Positions 30,020 to 38,289 of a stretch of 64,000 nt of DNA are shown here, piece after piece. Each line of letters begins with the position of its first letter. Positions within the stretch are counted from its first letter, which is position 1. Under the pieces are notes generated by a model. The model was not told the origin of the DNA and made no database searches. It worked only from the letters and a program-made list of their open reading frames with translations. The position numbers and the translations under genes were made by a program. Source of the stretch: Microbacterium pumilum. Its GTDB lineage: Bacteria > Actinomycetota > Actinomycetes > Actinomycetales > Microbacteriaceae. The stretch is from the NCBI RefSeq assembly GCF_039530225.1, contig NZ_BAAAOH010000001.1, positions 1,116,001 to 1,180,000 of the forward strand. The letters are read 5' to 3'.

Positions 30020-30809
30020 CCGCACGCCGGTGTCCACCGATCCGGTCGTTGAGCGACGCGCCGAACCGGGGCCGCGTCCGGTGATCGGCCTCACCACCTA
30101 CCTCGAACAGGCGAAGCAGGGGGTGTGGGATGTGCGCGCCGCATTCCTCCCGCAGCGGTACCTCGACGCGGTCACCTCCTCGGGCGGCGTCGCGGTGCTC
30201 CTGCCGCCCCAGCCTGAACCGGATGCCGCAGCCGCCGCTGTGATGGACGGTCTGGACGGTCTCATCCTCACCGGCGGCCTCGACGTGCAGCCCGAGCTCT
30301 ACGGTGCGCAGCGACATCCGCTCACCGACCCGGCGAGGCCCGATCGCGACGCGTGGGAGCTCGCGCTGTTCCGAGGCGCGGAGGAGCGCCGGGTACCGGT
30401 GCTCGCGATCTGTCGAGGACTTCAGCTCGTGAACGTCGCGCGCGGCGGCACGCTGCATCAGCATCTGCCCGAGGCACTGGGCACGGAGCGATACCGCATC
30501 GGAGGTGGGGTCTTCGCCACGAATGAAGTGATCGCCGACGACGGCTCGGTCCTCGCGCAGCTCGTCGGCACCGACCCCATCGATGTGCACAGCTATCACC
30601 ACCAGGGCATCGACCAGCTCGGCGAGGGACTCATCGCCACCGCTCGCACCGACGACGGTCTGGTGCAGGCCATCGAATCGGGCGGCGAGGGCTACGTCGT
30701 CGGGGTGCAGTGGCATCCCGAAGAGAATGCCCAGGATCGCCGGCTGTTCGAGGGACTCGTGGCCGCGGCATCCGCGTACTCGCAGGCCCGTCAGGACGTC
30801 GACGCATGA
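30000..30809 (+). CDS. Gamma-glutamyl-gamma-aminobutyrate hydrolase-type class I amidotransferase
   Basis: A 269-residue peptidase C26/PuuD-like enzyme that hydrolyses gamma-glutamyl amide bonds. The nucleophile elbow is ICRGLQLVNVA (Cys near residue 138), the catalytic His and Glu are in GVQWHPE near residue 240, and LTGGLDVQPELYG is typical. With the ligase upstream it would release glutamate from the oxidised gamma-glutamyl intermediate. GTG 30000 overlaps the ligase stop by 20 bases, and the stop overlaps the next start by four bases. Confidence 0.9.
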   Translation: MASNDSDRTPVSTDPVVERRAEPGPRPVIGLTTYLEQAKQGVWDVRAAFLPQRYLDAVTSSGGVAVLLPPQPEPDAAAAAVMDGLDGLILTGGLDVQPELYGAQRHPLTDPARPDRDAWELALFRGAEERRVPVLAICRGLQLVNVARGGTLHQHLPEALGTERYRIGGGVFATNEVIADDGSVLAQLVGTDPIDVHSYHHQGIDQLGEGLIATARTDDGLVQAIESGGEGYVVGVQWHPEENAQDRRLFEGLVAAASAYSQARQDVDA

Positions 30810-32170
30810 CCGGCACCTTCACGGTCATCAACCCTGCGACGGCGACGCCGCTCGCCGAGGTGCCGCGCGCGACCGAGTCCGAGGTCGATGCGGTCATCGT
30901 ACGGGCGGTCGCGGCGCAGCGGGGGTGGGCGGCGCTCCCGCCTGTGGCGCGCGCCGACGCCCTGCGGGAGTTCGCACGTGTGGTCGAAGCCCACGGCGAG
31001 GGGCTCGCGCAGCTCGAGGTGCGCAACTCCGGGCATCCGATCGGTTCGGCCCGGTGGGAGGCCGCGCATGTCGCTCAGGTGCTCAACTTCTACGCCGGTG
31101 CTCCCGAGAGGCTGAGCGGCCAGCAGATCCCGGTCGCCGGGGGGCTCGACGTCACGTTCCACGAGCCGTATGGCGTCGTGGGCATCATCGTGCCGTGGAA
31201 CTTCCCGATGACGACGGCGTCGTGGGGCTTCGCTCCGGCGCTCGCCGCGGGCAACGCCGTGGTGCTGAAGCCCGCCGAGCTGACCCCGCTCACAGCGATG
31301 CGCCTCGGCGAACTCGCGCTCGAGGCAGGGCTGCCCGAGGGGCTCTTCCAGGTCGTGACCGGCTCGGGGTCAGTCGTCGGGCAGCGGTTCGTGTCGCACC
31401 CGGACGTCAGAAAAGTCGTCTTCACGGGTTCGACCGAGGTCGGGACGGATGTCGCCGCAGGGTGCGCTCGCGCGCTCAAGCCCGTGACGCTCGAGCTCGG
31501 CGGCAAGAGCGCCAACATCGTGTTCGCAGACGCAGATCTCGAGAAGGCAGCTGCGTCCGCCCCCGGCGCGGTCTTCGACAACGCCGGACAGGACTGCTGC
31601 GCGCGCAGCCGCATCCTCGTGCAGCGAAGCGTGTACGACCGGTTCCTCGAACTGCTCGAACCGGCGGTGACGGCGTGGCGGGTCGGTGATCCGCTGCTCG
31701 AGAGCACCGAGATGGGACCCCTCATCTCCGCGGCCCACCGCGAGACGGTCGCTTCGTTCCTCGACGACGCGCGCGTCGCGTTCCGTGGCTCCGCTCCGAC
31801 GGGTGACGGATTCTGGTTCGCACCGACCGTGGTGCTCGCCGAGCCGGCCGACCGGATCGCGCAGGAGGAGGTCTTCGGTCCCGTGGTCGCGGTGCTGCCG
31901 TTCGACGACGAAGCCGACGCCATCCGTCTCGCCAACGACACCGCATACGGACTGGCGGGCTCGATCTGGACGGAGAGTCTGGGTCGCGGCATCCGGGTCT
32001 CGAGGGGTGTCAAGAGCGGCGTGCTCTCGGTCAACTCCCACTCATCGGTGCGGTATTGGACGCCGTTCGGCGGCATGAAGGCGTCCGGCCTGGGTCGCGA
32101 ACTCGGTCCGGATGCCGCGGAGCACTTCACCGAGATCAAGAACGTCTTCTTCGCGACGGATGTGCCATGA
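30806..32170 (+). CDS. NAD(P)-dependent aldehyde dehydrogenase
   Basis: A 454-residue ALDH-superfamily enzyme. VPWNFPM binds the cofactor, LELGGKSANIVF contains the general-base Glu, and GQDCCARSRILVQ holds the catalytic cysteine. In this operon it should oxidise a gamma-glutamylamino-aldehyde to the acid, the role of PuuC in the polyamine pathway. The ATG at 30806 overlaps the hydrolase stop and is preferred over a longer frame starting at 30710. Slightly shorter than typical (about 480) ALDHs. Confidence 0.92.
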   Translation: MTGTFTVINPATATPLAEVPRATESEVDAVIVRAVAAQRGWAALPPVARADALREFARVVEAHGEGLAQLEVRNSGHPIGSARWEAAHVAQVLNFYAGAPERLSGQQIPVAGGLDVTFHEPYGVVGIIVPWNFPMTTASWGFAPALAAGNAVVLKPAELTPLTAMRLGELALEAGLPEGLFQVVTGSGSVVGQRFVSHPDVRKVVFTGSTEVGTDVAAGCARALKPVTLELGGKSANIVFADADLEKAAASAPGAVFDNAGQDCCARSRILVQRSVYDRFLELLEPAVTAWRVGDPLLESTEMGPLISAAHRETVASFLDDARVAFRGSAPTGDGFWFAPTVVLAEPADRIAQEEVFGPVVAVLPFDDEADAIRLANDTAYGLAGSIWTESLGRGIRVSRGVKSGVLSVNSHSSVRYWTPFGGMKASGLGRELGPDAAEHFTEIKNVFFATDVP

Positions 32171-32291
32171 CCTCCACGCGGCGCGTGCTTCAGGCGGGCA
32201 TGTCCCAGAACCCCCCGCTTTCACAGCCACCAGGTGAGGGATTTCGGGACATCGAGCGGGGAGTTCGGGACATGAGGCAGAGAGGGAGCAG

Positions 32292-33065
32292 ATGGATCTG
32301 ACGCAGCGACTGAAGGACCGGGTCGCGATCATCACCGGGGGCGCGAGTGGCATCGGGCTCGCCACGGCCCGACGGTTCGCGGCTGAAGGGGCGGCCGTGA
32401 TGATCGCCGACATGGATCCGGTGTCCGGCGAGGCTGCGGCATCCGAAGTCGGTGGCATCTTCTGGCCTGTCGACGTGGCGGACGAGGCGAAGGTGGATGC
32501 CCTGTTCGACGGCGTGTTCGAGCGGTTCGGGCGCCTCGATATCGCGTTCAACAACGCCGGGATCTCGCCCGCCGACGACGACTCGATCGAGACGACTGGA
32601 CTGCCGGCGTGGGACCGTGTGCAGGATGTGAACCTGAAGAGCGTCTACCTCTGCTCGCGCGCGGCACTGCGCCACATGGTGCCCCAAGGGCGGGGGTCGA
32701 TCATCAACACCGCATCTTTCGTGGCGCTGCTCGGCTCAGCGACCTCGCAGATCAGCTACACCGCGTCGAAGGGCGGGGTGCTCGCGCTGACTCGCGAGCT
32801 CGGCGTGCAGTTCGCGCGGCAGGGCATCCGCGTCAACGCGCTGTGCCCGGGACCCGTGAACACCCCTCTCCTGCAGGAGCTGTTCGCCAAGGATCCCGAG
32901 CGCGCCCAGCGGCGGCTCGTGCATGTGCCGATGGGTCGTTTCGCAGAGCCGGGGGAACTCGCCGCGGCTGTCGCGTTCCTCGCATCGGATGACGCATCCT
33001 TCATCACCGCGACCGCCTTCGTGGTGGACGGGGGCATCACGAACGCGTACGTCACGCCGCTCTAG
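32292..33065 (+). CDS. SDR-family dehydrogenase (FabG-like)
   Basis: A 257-residue classical short-chain dehydrogenase: TGGASGIGLATA glycine motif, NNAGIS, catalytic Ser in NTASFVALL and YTASKGG, and a C-terminal ATAFVVDGGITNAY. It follows the ALDH gene by 121 bases. In the pathway proposed here it could oxidise the alcohol of gamma-glutamyl-ethanolamide to the aldehyde consumed by the ALDH, because no amine oxidase or flavin oxidase is present. That role is inference; FabG-like enzymes are chemically broad. Confidence 0.88.
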   Translation: MDLTQRLKDRVAIITGGASGIGLATARRFAAEGAAVMIADMDPVSGEAAASEVGGIFWPVDVADEAKVDALFDGVFERFGRLDIAFNNAGISPADDDSIETTGLPAWDRVQDVNLKSVYLCSRAALRHMVPQGRGSIINTASFVALLGSATSQISYTASKGGVLALTRELGVQFARQGIRVNALCPGPVNTPLLQELFAKDPERAQRRLVHVPMGRFAEPGELAAAVAFLASDDASFITATAFVVDGGITNAYVTPL

Positions 33066-33176
33066 GGGATGGGTTCATGGCCGTTGCATCGATCGTGGGT
33101 CTTGGTTTCACAACTCGCTCGGAATTCCGCGGCGGCGGGTTCAGCCGCACAATTCCGCACCGAGCGGACGGCGGGC

Positions 33177-33196
33177 GACTCCGCCCAGGCGGAGTC
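33177..33196. promoter_or_regulatory. Perfect 9-bp inverted repeat before the GntR regulator
   Basis: GACTCCGCC and GGCGGAGTC are separated by two bases and end ten bases before the regulator start. It may be an autoregulatory operator for the FadR-type regulator or a terminator of the preceding operon; the tiny loop argues for a protein-binding site. Confidence 0.4.
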
Positions 33197-33206
33197 ATGA
33201 CACCGG

Positions 33207-33938
33207 ATGGCGGGGAACCCCGTGACTGACGCGCCGCTGCGCGAGGTGCGTCGAGCCGTCTACCGGCCGGTGCGCGAGGGCAACGCCCTCGAAGACACCG
33301 TCGCACGGCTGGTGCAGACGATCCGGCTCGGCGTCGTCGCGCCCGGCGAGTCGCTCCCCCCGGAGCGTGAGCTCGCGACCCGGTACGGCGTGAGTCGTGA
33401 CACCGTGCGCGAAGCGATCCGCGAGCTCGCCGACACCGGATATCTCGTGCGCCGCCGCGGCCGATACGGCGGCACGTTCGTCGCCCTCCCGCTGCCGCGT
33501 CCTGCCGAACCGGTCTCGGTGCCGCTCGACGAGCTGGAGGACGTGCTCGGCCTTCGTCGGGTGATCGAGGCAGGGGCAGCGCGGGCCGCCGCGGGCCGCG
33601 CGCTCGAGCCCGAGGCGCGCGCCGACCTGTGGTCGCGACACGAGGCGGCGACCGCCGCGGCCGAAGGCGACTATCGCCGTGCCGACACGCTGCTGCATCT
33701 CACGATCGCCGAGCTCGCCGGCATCCCGTCGCTGGTCGCGCTCGCTGCCGAGAATCGTGCCCGCGTCAACGCGTGGCTCGACACGTTTCCACTGCTGCCC
33801 CGCAACATCGAGCACTCGAACGAGCAGCACGAGAGCATCGTCGCCGCGATCCTCGCGGGGCGACCGGATGCTGCTGAAACGGCGATCTTGGAGCATCTGG
33901 CCGGGTCGGAGGCACTGCTGCGCGGGTTCCTCGCCTGA
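33207..33938 (+). CDS. GntR-family regulator, FadR subfamily (FCD domain)
   Basis: A 243-residue repressor-type regulator. Winged helix near residues 25-95 with the signature LPPERELATRYGVSRDTVREAIRELADTGYLVRRRGRYGGTFV, then an all-helical FCD ligand domain (LRRVIEAGAARAAAGR to the C-terminus) with metal-ligand-type His residues. It lies at the end of the amine-catabolism locus and is the natural candidate for its control by a pathway acid. GTG 33222 is an alternative start. Confidence 0.9.
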   Translation: MAGNPVTDAPLREVRRAVYRPVREGNALEDTVARLVQTIRLGVVAPGESLPPERELATRYGVSRDTVREAIRELADTGYLVRRRGRYGGTFVALPLPRPAEPVSVPLDELEDVLGLRRVIEAGAARAAAGRALEPEARADLWSRHEAATAAAEGDYRRADTLLHLTIAELAGIPSLVALAAENRARVNAWLDTFPLLPRNIEHSNEQHESIVAAILAGRPDAAETAILEHLAGSEALLRGFLA

Positions 33939-33965
33939 GCATCCGACCCCGTCTACGCTTGACGG

Positions 33966-34370
33966 ATGGCACGGAAGAGGGAGCCCGAGCGGTCGGAGCA
34001 GGGGCTGCGCAACACTGCGCTGAGTGATGCCCTGCAGACCCAGGATGTCGCCGCCGTGGCCTTCGCGTTGCGTCATGGCCCAGTCGTCGTGCCGTTGACG
34101 GGCACCGACCCGCACGACGGTCCGCTCGTCGCCGAGGACGTCTGGACGTTTCGGGATCCGAGCAGTGGTGAGATCGCCCTCGTGCTCTTCAGCGACGAAT
34201 CGCACAAGCCCGCGGCCCTGCCGACGTCGGTGTCATTGCAATCGCCAGACTGGTTGCGCGCGTTCCTCGGCGTGAACCAGGATCAGATCGCGACAGTCCT
34301 CTTCGACCTGGCGGGCCCGCACCCGATGAGGTCGACACCCGCCGACCTCATCGCCGCGCTCGATGCGTGA
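33966..34370 (+). CDS. SseB-like N-terminal domain protein
   Basis: A 134-residue protein resembling the SseB N-terminal domain: conserved strands FALRHGPVVVPL, LVLFSDESHKPAALP and a C-terminal DLIAAL helix. SseB-family domains occur in many actinobacteria without a known function. It is convergent with the VapB-like gene at 34,386, leaving only 15 bases between. Confidence 0.7.
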   Translation: MARKREPERSEQGLRNTALSDALQTQDVAAVAFALRHGPVVVPLTGTDPHDGPLVAEDVWTFRDPSSGEIALVLFSDESHKPAALPTSVSLQSPDWLRAFLGVNQDQIATVLFDLAGPHPMRSTPADLIAALDA

Positions 34371-34385
34371 GTACGGCACAACTGC

Positions 34386-34667
34386 CTAATCGGAGAGAGC
34401 TGAGCGGATGTCGGTGTGCCCGAAGTCGTCGCCGACGAAGCATCGGGGAAGACCCGTGCCAGGGTCGTACAGGAAGTCCGGATCGGGGAGATCCTCCATG
34501 CCTGGAATGGCCTGCCACTCCGCGACCGCCTGCCGGATTCGCTTCTCACGGTCGATGCGCTGATGCTCGACATGCAACTCGGCGAGCTTTGCGCGCACCG
34601 CGACCTCGACCGCAGAGGTCTGAGAGACGCCCAGCACTCGAGCCAATTCGCGCACTGCGTCGTGCAC
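34386..34667 (-). CDS. Orphan VapB/Rv0623-type antitoxin-like protein
   Basis: A 93-residue protein resembling the VapB family (PSK transcription factor type): VRELARVLGVSQTSAVEVAVRAKLAEL forms the DNA-binding segment and FLYDPGTGLPR is like the toxin-contacting tail (LLYDEHGLPR in relatives). The usual short beta strand before the helix is missing because an in-frame stop lies directly upstream of the GTG start. No VapC toxin gene is adjacent; the convergent SseB-like gene occupies the space. It starts seven bases after the radA stop and may be cotranscribed. Confidence 0.6.
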   Translation of the reverse strand: MHDAVRELARVLGVSQTSAVEVAVRAKLAELHVEHQRIDREKRIRQAVAEWQAIPGMEDLPDPDFLYDPGTGLPRCFVGDDFGHTDIRSALSD

Positions 34668-34673
34668 TTACGA

Positions 34674-36038
34674 TCAGAACTCGGGCACACCGTCGCCCGG
34701 GCGGCCACGCACGCGGGTCTTCACGTCGTCCAGCGCGCCTCGAAGGGTCGCCGAGCGATTGTCGATCACATCGGTGTAGCCGAGTCGTGCCGCCTCGCTG
34801 CGTCGCTGCGCGGACTGGGTGACCGGGCGCACCTCGCCGGCGAGACTCAACTCTCCGACCGCCGCAAGGGTCTTGGGCGTCGAACGGTTCTGCACGGCGC
34901 CGGCCACGGCGATGGCGATCGCCAGATCGGCCGCGGGCTCGGTGAAGCGGACGCCGCCCACTGTCGACACGTACACGTCCTGGTCGCTCGTCACGACGCC
35001 CGCCTTCTTCTCGAGCACCGCGAGCACCATAGCCACCCTCGCGGAGTCGACGCCGTTCACGATGCGCCGGGGATTCGGCGCCCCGCTCTTGATGGTGAGC
35101 GCCTGCACCTCGACGGGCAGCGCGCGGCGTCCCTCGAGTGCGATCGCGACGCACGTGCCGGGCTCGGGCGACCCGTGCCCCAGGAACAGAGCGCTGGGAT
35201 CCGGGACCTCGGCGATGCCCGAACCGGTCATGTCGAAGCATCCGACCTCGTCCGTCGGCCCGAACCGGTTCTTGAGCGCACGGACGAACCGCAGTGAGGT
35301 CTGCCGGTCGCCCTCGAATTGGCACACGACGTCGACGAGGTGCTCGAGGATTCGCGGACCCGCGATCGATCCATCCTTGGTGACATGCCCCACGATGATG
35401 ACGGGCAGGGCACGGTCTTTCGCGATTCGGATGAGGGTGGATGCGACCTCGCGGACCTGGCTCGGGTGCCCTGCCATGCCCTCGGACATGGAAGACGACA
35501 CCGTCTGCACCGAGTCGACGATCAAGAGGTCCGGCTTCACCTCGTCGACGTGACCGAGGATGGTCGCCAGGTCGGTCTCGGCGGCGATGTAGAGCTCATC
35601 GTGGAGCGCGCCGGTGCGCTCGGCTCGCAGCCGCACCTGCGCAGTGGACTCCTCGGCGCTCGCGTACAGCACGCGTCGCCCCGCTCGCGCGCTCTGCGCA
35701 GCGACCTCGAGCAGCAGGGTCGACTTGCCGACCCCGGGTTCGCCGCTCAGCAGGATGGCGGCACCGGGCACGATGCCACCGCCGAGCACGCGGTCGAACT
35801 CTCCGACCCCGGTAGTGCGCCGTGGCGCGTCTGTCGTGTCGATCGACGTGATGGGGCGTGCGGCACGTCCGGCGCCCGGAGCGACGGCGGCGACGGAGCG
35901 GTTGATCCCGGTGGGCTCGGATGACTCGACGACCGTGCCCCACTGCTGGCACTCTCCGCAGCGCCCGACCCATTTGAGGGCCGTCCACCCGCACTCGGTG
36001 CACCGGTACGGCGCGGCGGTCGAGCGTCGAGTGGCCAT
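34674..36038 (-). CDS. radA: DNA repair protein RadA
   Basis: A 454-residue RecA-like branch-migration ATPase. The N-terminal zinc finger YRCTECGWTALKWVGRCGEC is followed by Walker A GEPGVGKST near residue 95, the RadA-specific KNRFGPTDEVG near residue 258 and a Lon-protease-like C-terminal domain. It aids recombinational repair by extending RecA-mediated joints. The length is canonical. It is divergent from the SRPBCC gene and transcribed toward the orphan antitoxin. Confidence 0.96.
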   Translation of the reverse strand: MATRRSTAAPYRCTECGWTALKWVGRCGECQQWGTVVESSEPTGINRSVAAVAPGAGRAARPITSIDTTDAPRRTTGVGEFDRVLGGGIVPGAAILLSGEPGVGKSTLLLEVAAQSARAGRRVLYASAEESTAQVRLRAERTGALHDELYIAAETDLATILGHVDEVKPDLLIVDSVQTVSSSMSEGMAGHPSQVREVASTLIRIAKDRALPVIIVGHVTKDGSIAGPRILEHLVDVVCQFEGDRQTSLRFVRALKNRFGPTDEVGCFDMTGSGIAEVPDPSALFLGHGSPEPGTCVAIALEGRRALPVEVQALTIKSGAPNPRRIVNGVDSARVAMVLAVLEKKAGVVTSDQDVYVSTVGGVRFTEPAADLAIAIAVAGAVQNRSTPKTLAAVGELSLAGEVRPVTQSAQRRSEAARLGYTDVIDNRSATLRGALDDVKTRVRGRPGDGVPEF

Positions 36039-36106
36039 GGCTTCAGCGTAGGCGAGGGCCGCGACATCCCCGCCGTGACTCGTCGGGGCGCGGGTACGGT
36101 GGCACT

Positions 36107-36559
36107 GTGCGTGTCGATTCGGCCTCTCGATTCATCTCCGCGTCACCCGACGAGGTGTTCCGCGCATTCACCGATCCGGAGCTCCTGCTCGCGTGGCTGC
36201 CGCCGCGGGGCATGACCGGCCGGTTCGAGCGTTTCGACGCGGTCACCGGGTACCGGATGGTGCTCACGTATGACGAGGCGCCCGCGGGTGGCGGAAAGGC
36301 GTCGGCTGACGCGGATGTCGCCGAGGTGCGCCGTGTCGAGCTCGCACCGCCGCACTGGATCGTCGAGGCAGTGGATTTCCCCTCTGACGACCCGGTCTAC
36401 GCGGGAACCATGACACTGACCTGGAGCTTCGAGCCGCGCGTGACCGGCACCCTGATCACCATCGAAGCGACGGATGTGCCACCGGGGATCAGCCCCGACG
36501 ACCATGCCGAAGGGCTGGCATCCTCACTCGAGAACCTCGCGCGCCTCTTCGCGAAGTGA
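36107..36559 (+). CDS. SRPBCC (AHSA1-like START) domain protein
   Basis: A 150-residue single-domain protein of the Bet v1-like fold: SRFISASPDEVFRAFTDPELLLAWLPPRGM at the N-terminus, a central TLTWSFEPRVTGTLITIEATDVP beta sheet, and a long C-terminal helix SLENLARLFAK. This family binds hydrophobic ligands; no substrate can be predicted. The tandem 19-bp repeat array starts eight bases after its stop. Confidence 0.82.
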   Translation: MRVDSASRFISASPDEVFRAFTDPELLLAWLPPRGMTGRFERFDAVTGYRMVLTYDEAPAGGGKASADADVAEVRRVELAPPHWIVEAVDFPSDDPVYAGTMTLTWSFEPRVTGTLITIEATDVPPGISPDDHAEGLASSLENLARLFAK

Positions 36560-36566
36560 CCCGTCG

Positions 36567-36818
36567 GCGGTCCCTGAGCGAAGCTGCGGTCCCTGAGCGA
36601 AGCAGCGGTCGCGGAGCGACGCAGCGGTCCCTGAGCGAAGCAGCGGTCCCGGAGCGACGCAGCGGTCCCTGAGCGACGCAGCGGTCCCTGAGCGAAGCAG
36701 CGGTCCCGGAGCGACGCAGCGGTCCCTGAGCGACGCAGCGGTCCCTGAGCGAAGCAGCGGTCCCTGAGCGACGCAGCGGTCCCTGAGCGACGCAGCGGTC
36801 CCTGAGCTTGTCGAAGGG
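36567..36818. repeat. Tandem array of a 19-bp repeat (12 copies plus terminal unit)
   Basis: Twelve consecutive 19-base units with consensus GCGGTCCCTGAGCGACGCA run from 36,567 to 36,794 without spacers. Units differ at a few fixed positions (GACGCA or GAAGCA; CCTGA or CCGGA), so variants alternate in runs. A thirteenth unit changes into the canonical GGTCCCTGAGCTTGTCGAAG element. The array sits entirely between the stops of the convergent SRPBCC and ldh genes. It is not a CRISPR array because no unique spacers separate the units. Confidence 0.95.
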
Positions 36819-36854
36819 TCCGATGCTGGTAGCCGGACGCTTCGACAAGCTCAG
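36802..36854. terminator. Palindromic repeat element between convergent genes
   Basis: Perfect 15-base arms CTGAGCTTGTCGAAG and CTTCGACAAGCTCAG enclose 23 bases. It is the canonical form of the dispersed repeat and lies downstream of both SRPBCC and ldh, so it can act as a bidirectional terminator. Confidence 0.7.
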
Positions 36855-36887
36855 CGACCGGATCGGGCTTGAGCTCGGCGAAGGTCC

Positions 36888-37838
36888 TCAGCGCAGCGAG
36901 TCCGCTACTTCGCGCAGAGCCTCGGCGGAGCGAAGGAACAGCCCGTGCTCGTTCGGGGCGAACGCCGTCTCGCGGATCGGCACCGCGCCGGCCGCGCTCA
37001 CGATCGACGGCACGGACAGCGCGACGCCGTCGACTCCGTGGAAGTCGTGGAGCACCGACGACACCGGCATTACGGCGTGTTCGTCGTTCAGAATCGCCTC
37101 GACGATGCGGGCGCTCGACAAGCCGATCGCGTAGTTCGTCGCGCCCTTGCCCTGAATGACCTTGTAGGCGGCATCCCGCACGTCGATCGCGATCTGCTCG
37201 AGCTCGTCCTGCGTCATCCGCGGATGGCCGTCGGTCTCCCAGTCGAGCAGCGGAACCGCGCCGATCGTCGCCTTCGACCACAGCGGAAACTCCGTGTCGC
37301 CGTGCTCGCCGACGATGTAGGCGTGAACACTGGATGTCGACACCCCGGCACGCTCGCCCAGCTTCCATCTGAGCCGTGAGGTGTCGAGCACGGTGCCCGA
37401 GGCGAAGATGCGCTCGGGCGGCAGCCCGGTCTGCTCCTGCGCAAGCACCGTCAGCACATCGCACGGGTTCGTCACGATGACGTAGATAGCATTCGGCGCC
37501 ACTTCCAGCAGCTGCGGCATCATCGACTTCAGGATCCGCGCGTTGACGCCGGCGAGCTCGATGCGGGTCTGTCCGGGTTTCTGTTTGGCGCCCGCCGTGA
37601 TGACGACCACGTGCGAGCCCTCGATCACCGAGATATCGCTGCCGCCGGTGATGTCGCTCGTGCCGGTGAACTGGGTGCCGTGGGCGAGGTCCAGCACCTC
37701 GGCTTCGACCTTCGCGGTCGCGATGTCGTACAAGGCGACGTGCCGCGCGGATCCTCGGATCAATGCCGCGTATGCGGTGCTCGATCCGACGCTTCCCGCG
37801 CCGACGACGGTGAGCTTGGAGTTCTCGATGACAGCCAT
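36888..37838 (-). CDS. ldh: L-lactate dehydrogenase
   Basis: A 316-residue NAD-dependent enzyme interconverting pyruvate and L-lactate. The N-terminal KLTVVGAGSVGSSTAYA site binds NAD, and the catalytic histidine is in VGEHGDTEFPLWS, the L-LDH form (malate dehydrogenases differ here). VTNPCDVLT carries the conserved Asn. ATG 37838 is chosen because the Rossmann strand follows at once; an upstream in-frame start at 37898 gives a basic, non-conserved extension. Monocistronic. Confidence 0.93.
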   Translation of the reverse strand: MAVIENSKLTVVGAGSVGSSTAYAALIRGSARHVALYDIATAKVEAEVLDLAHGTQFTGTSDITGGSDISVIEGSHVVVITAGAKQKPGQTRIELAGVNARILKSMMPQLLEVAPNAIYVIVTNPCDVLTVLAQEQTGLPPERIFASGTVLDTSRLRWKLGERAGVSTSSVHAYIVGEHGDTEFPLWSKATIGAVPLLDWETDGHPRMTQDELEQIAIDVRDAAYKVIQGKGATNYAIGLSSARIVEAILNDEHAVMPVSSVLHDFHGVDGVALSVPSIVSAAGAVPIRETAFAPNEHGLFLRSAEALREVADSLR

Positions 37839-37915
37839 GCACACAGTCTGGCAGGGCGGATGCCGGGTGGAACGTCGGTCGTCGGAAGGGGCGCGCACCC
37901 TTCCGTCGACTCGAC

Positions 37916-38134
37916 TTACCGACGGCGGTACTTCGGGAGACTCAGCGTCGTCGTGCCTTGTGATGCGGCGGCCTTGTCGATGGCCTGGCCTGTTCCGGTC
38001 ACGGCTCCCACTGTGGATGTCGTCGAGGTCGCCGGCGACGATCCTGCCGAGGCGGCAGCGACGCCGGTGGCTCCGCTGAGAATGGCGACTGCGAGAATCG
38101 CCGGCAGCAGGATGGCTGCAGATCGCGCGTTCAT
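37916..38134 (-). CDS. Small secreted Ser/Thr/Ala-rich peptide
   Basis: A 72-residue open frame with a classical signal peptide (basic MNARSAA start, hydrophobic LLPAILAVAILSGATGV, probable cleavage after AAA near residue 28). The mature part of about 44 residues is low in charge and rich in Ser, Thr, Ala and Gly, ending LPKYRRR. No cysteines and no named family. AAAGGAA lies upstream of the ATG, a good ribosome site. It is divergent from the large LuxR-type regulator and separated from it by a 7-bp inverted repeat, suggesting that the regulator controls it. Confidence 0.65.
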   Translation of the reverse strand: MNARSAAILLPAILAVAILSGATGVAAASAGSSPATSTTSTVGAVTGTGQAIDKAAASQGTTTLSLPKYRRR

Positions 38135-38249
38135 GATGTTCCTTTTGTCAGCGGTCCTGGGTGGGCCGGTGCTTAGACCCTAGGAAGGCGCACGCACGCG
38201 CCGCATGACGAGGACTGCCCCACTTTCGCGGACCGCTCGGTCGTCGAGG

Positions 38250-38267
38250 ATGGTCAATCCTGACCAT
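38250..38267. promoter_or_regulatory. Perfect 7-bp inverted repeat (putative LuxR-type operator)
   Basis: ATGGTCA-ATCC-TGACCAT lies 22 bases before the regulator start and about 115 bases upstream of the secreted-peptide start. Its size and spacing suit a dimeric LuxR/NarL-type DNA-binding domain. Confidence 0.5.
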
Positions 38268-38289
38268 TCGGCCGCGGCCGCGCGGGGCT

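Noticed and set aside
36567..36818. CRISPR array
   Set aside because: Repeats are head-to-tail with no unique spacers, unit length is 19 bases and no cas genes are near.
36397..37842. 481-residue minus-strand frame containing RDRCFAQGPL repeats
   Set aside because: It is the translation of the 19-bp array run into the ldh region in another frame; ldh explains the same DNA with catalytic motifs.
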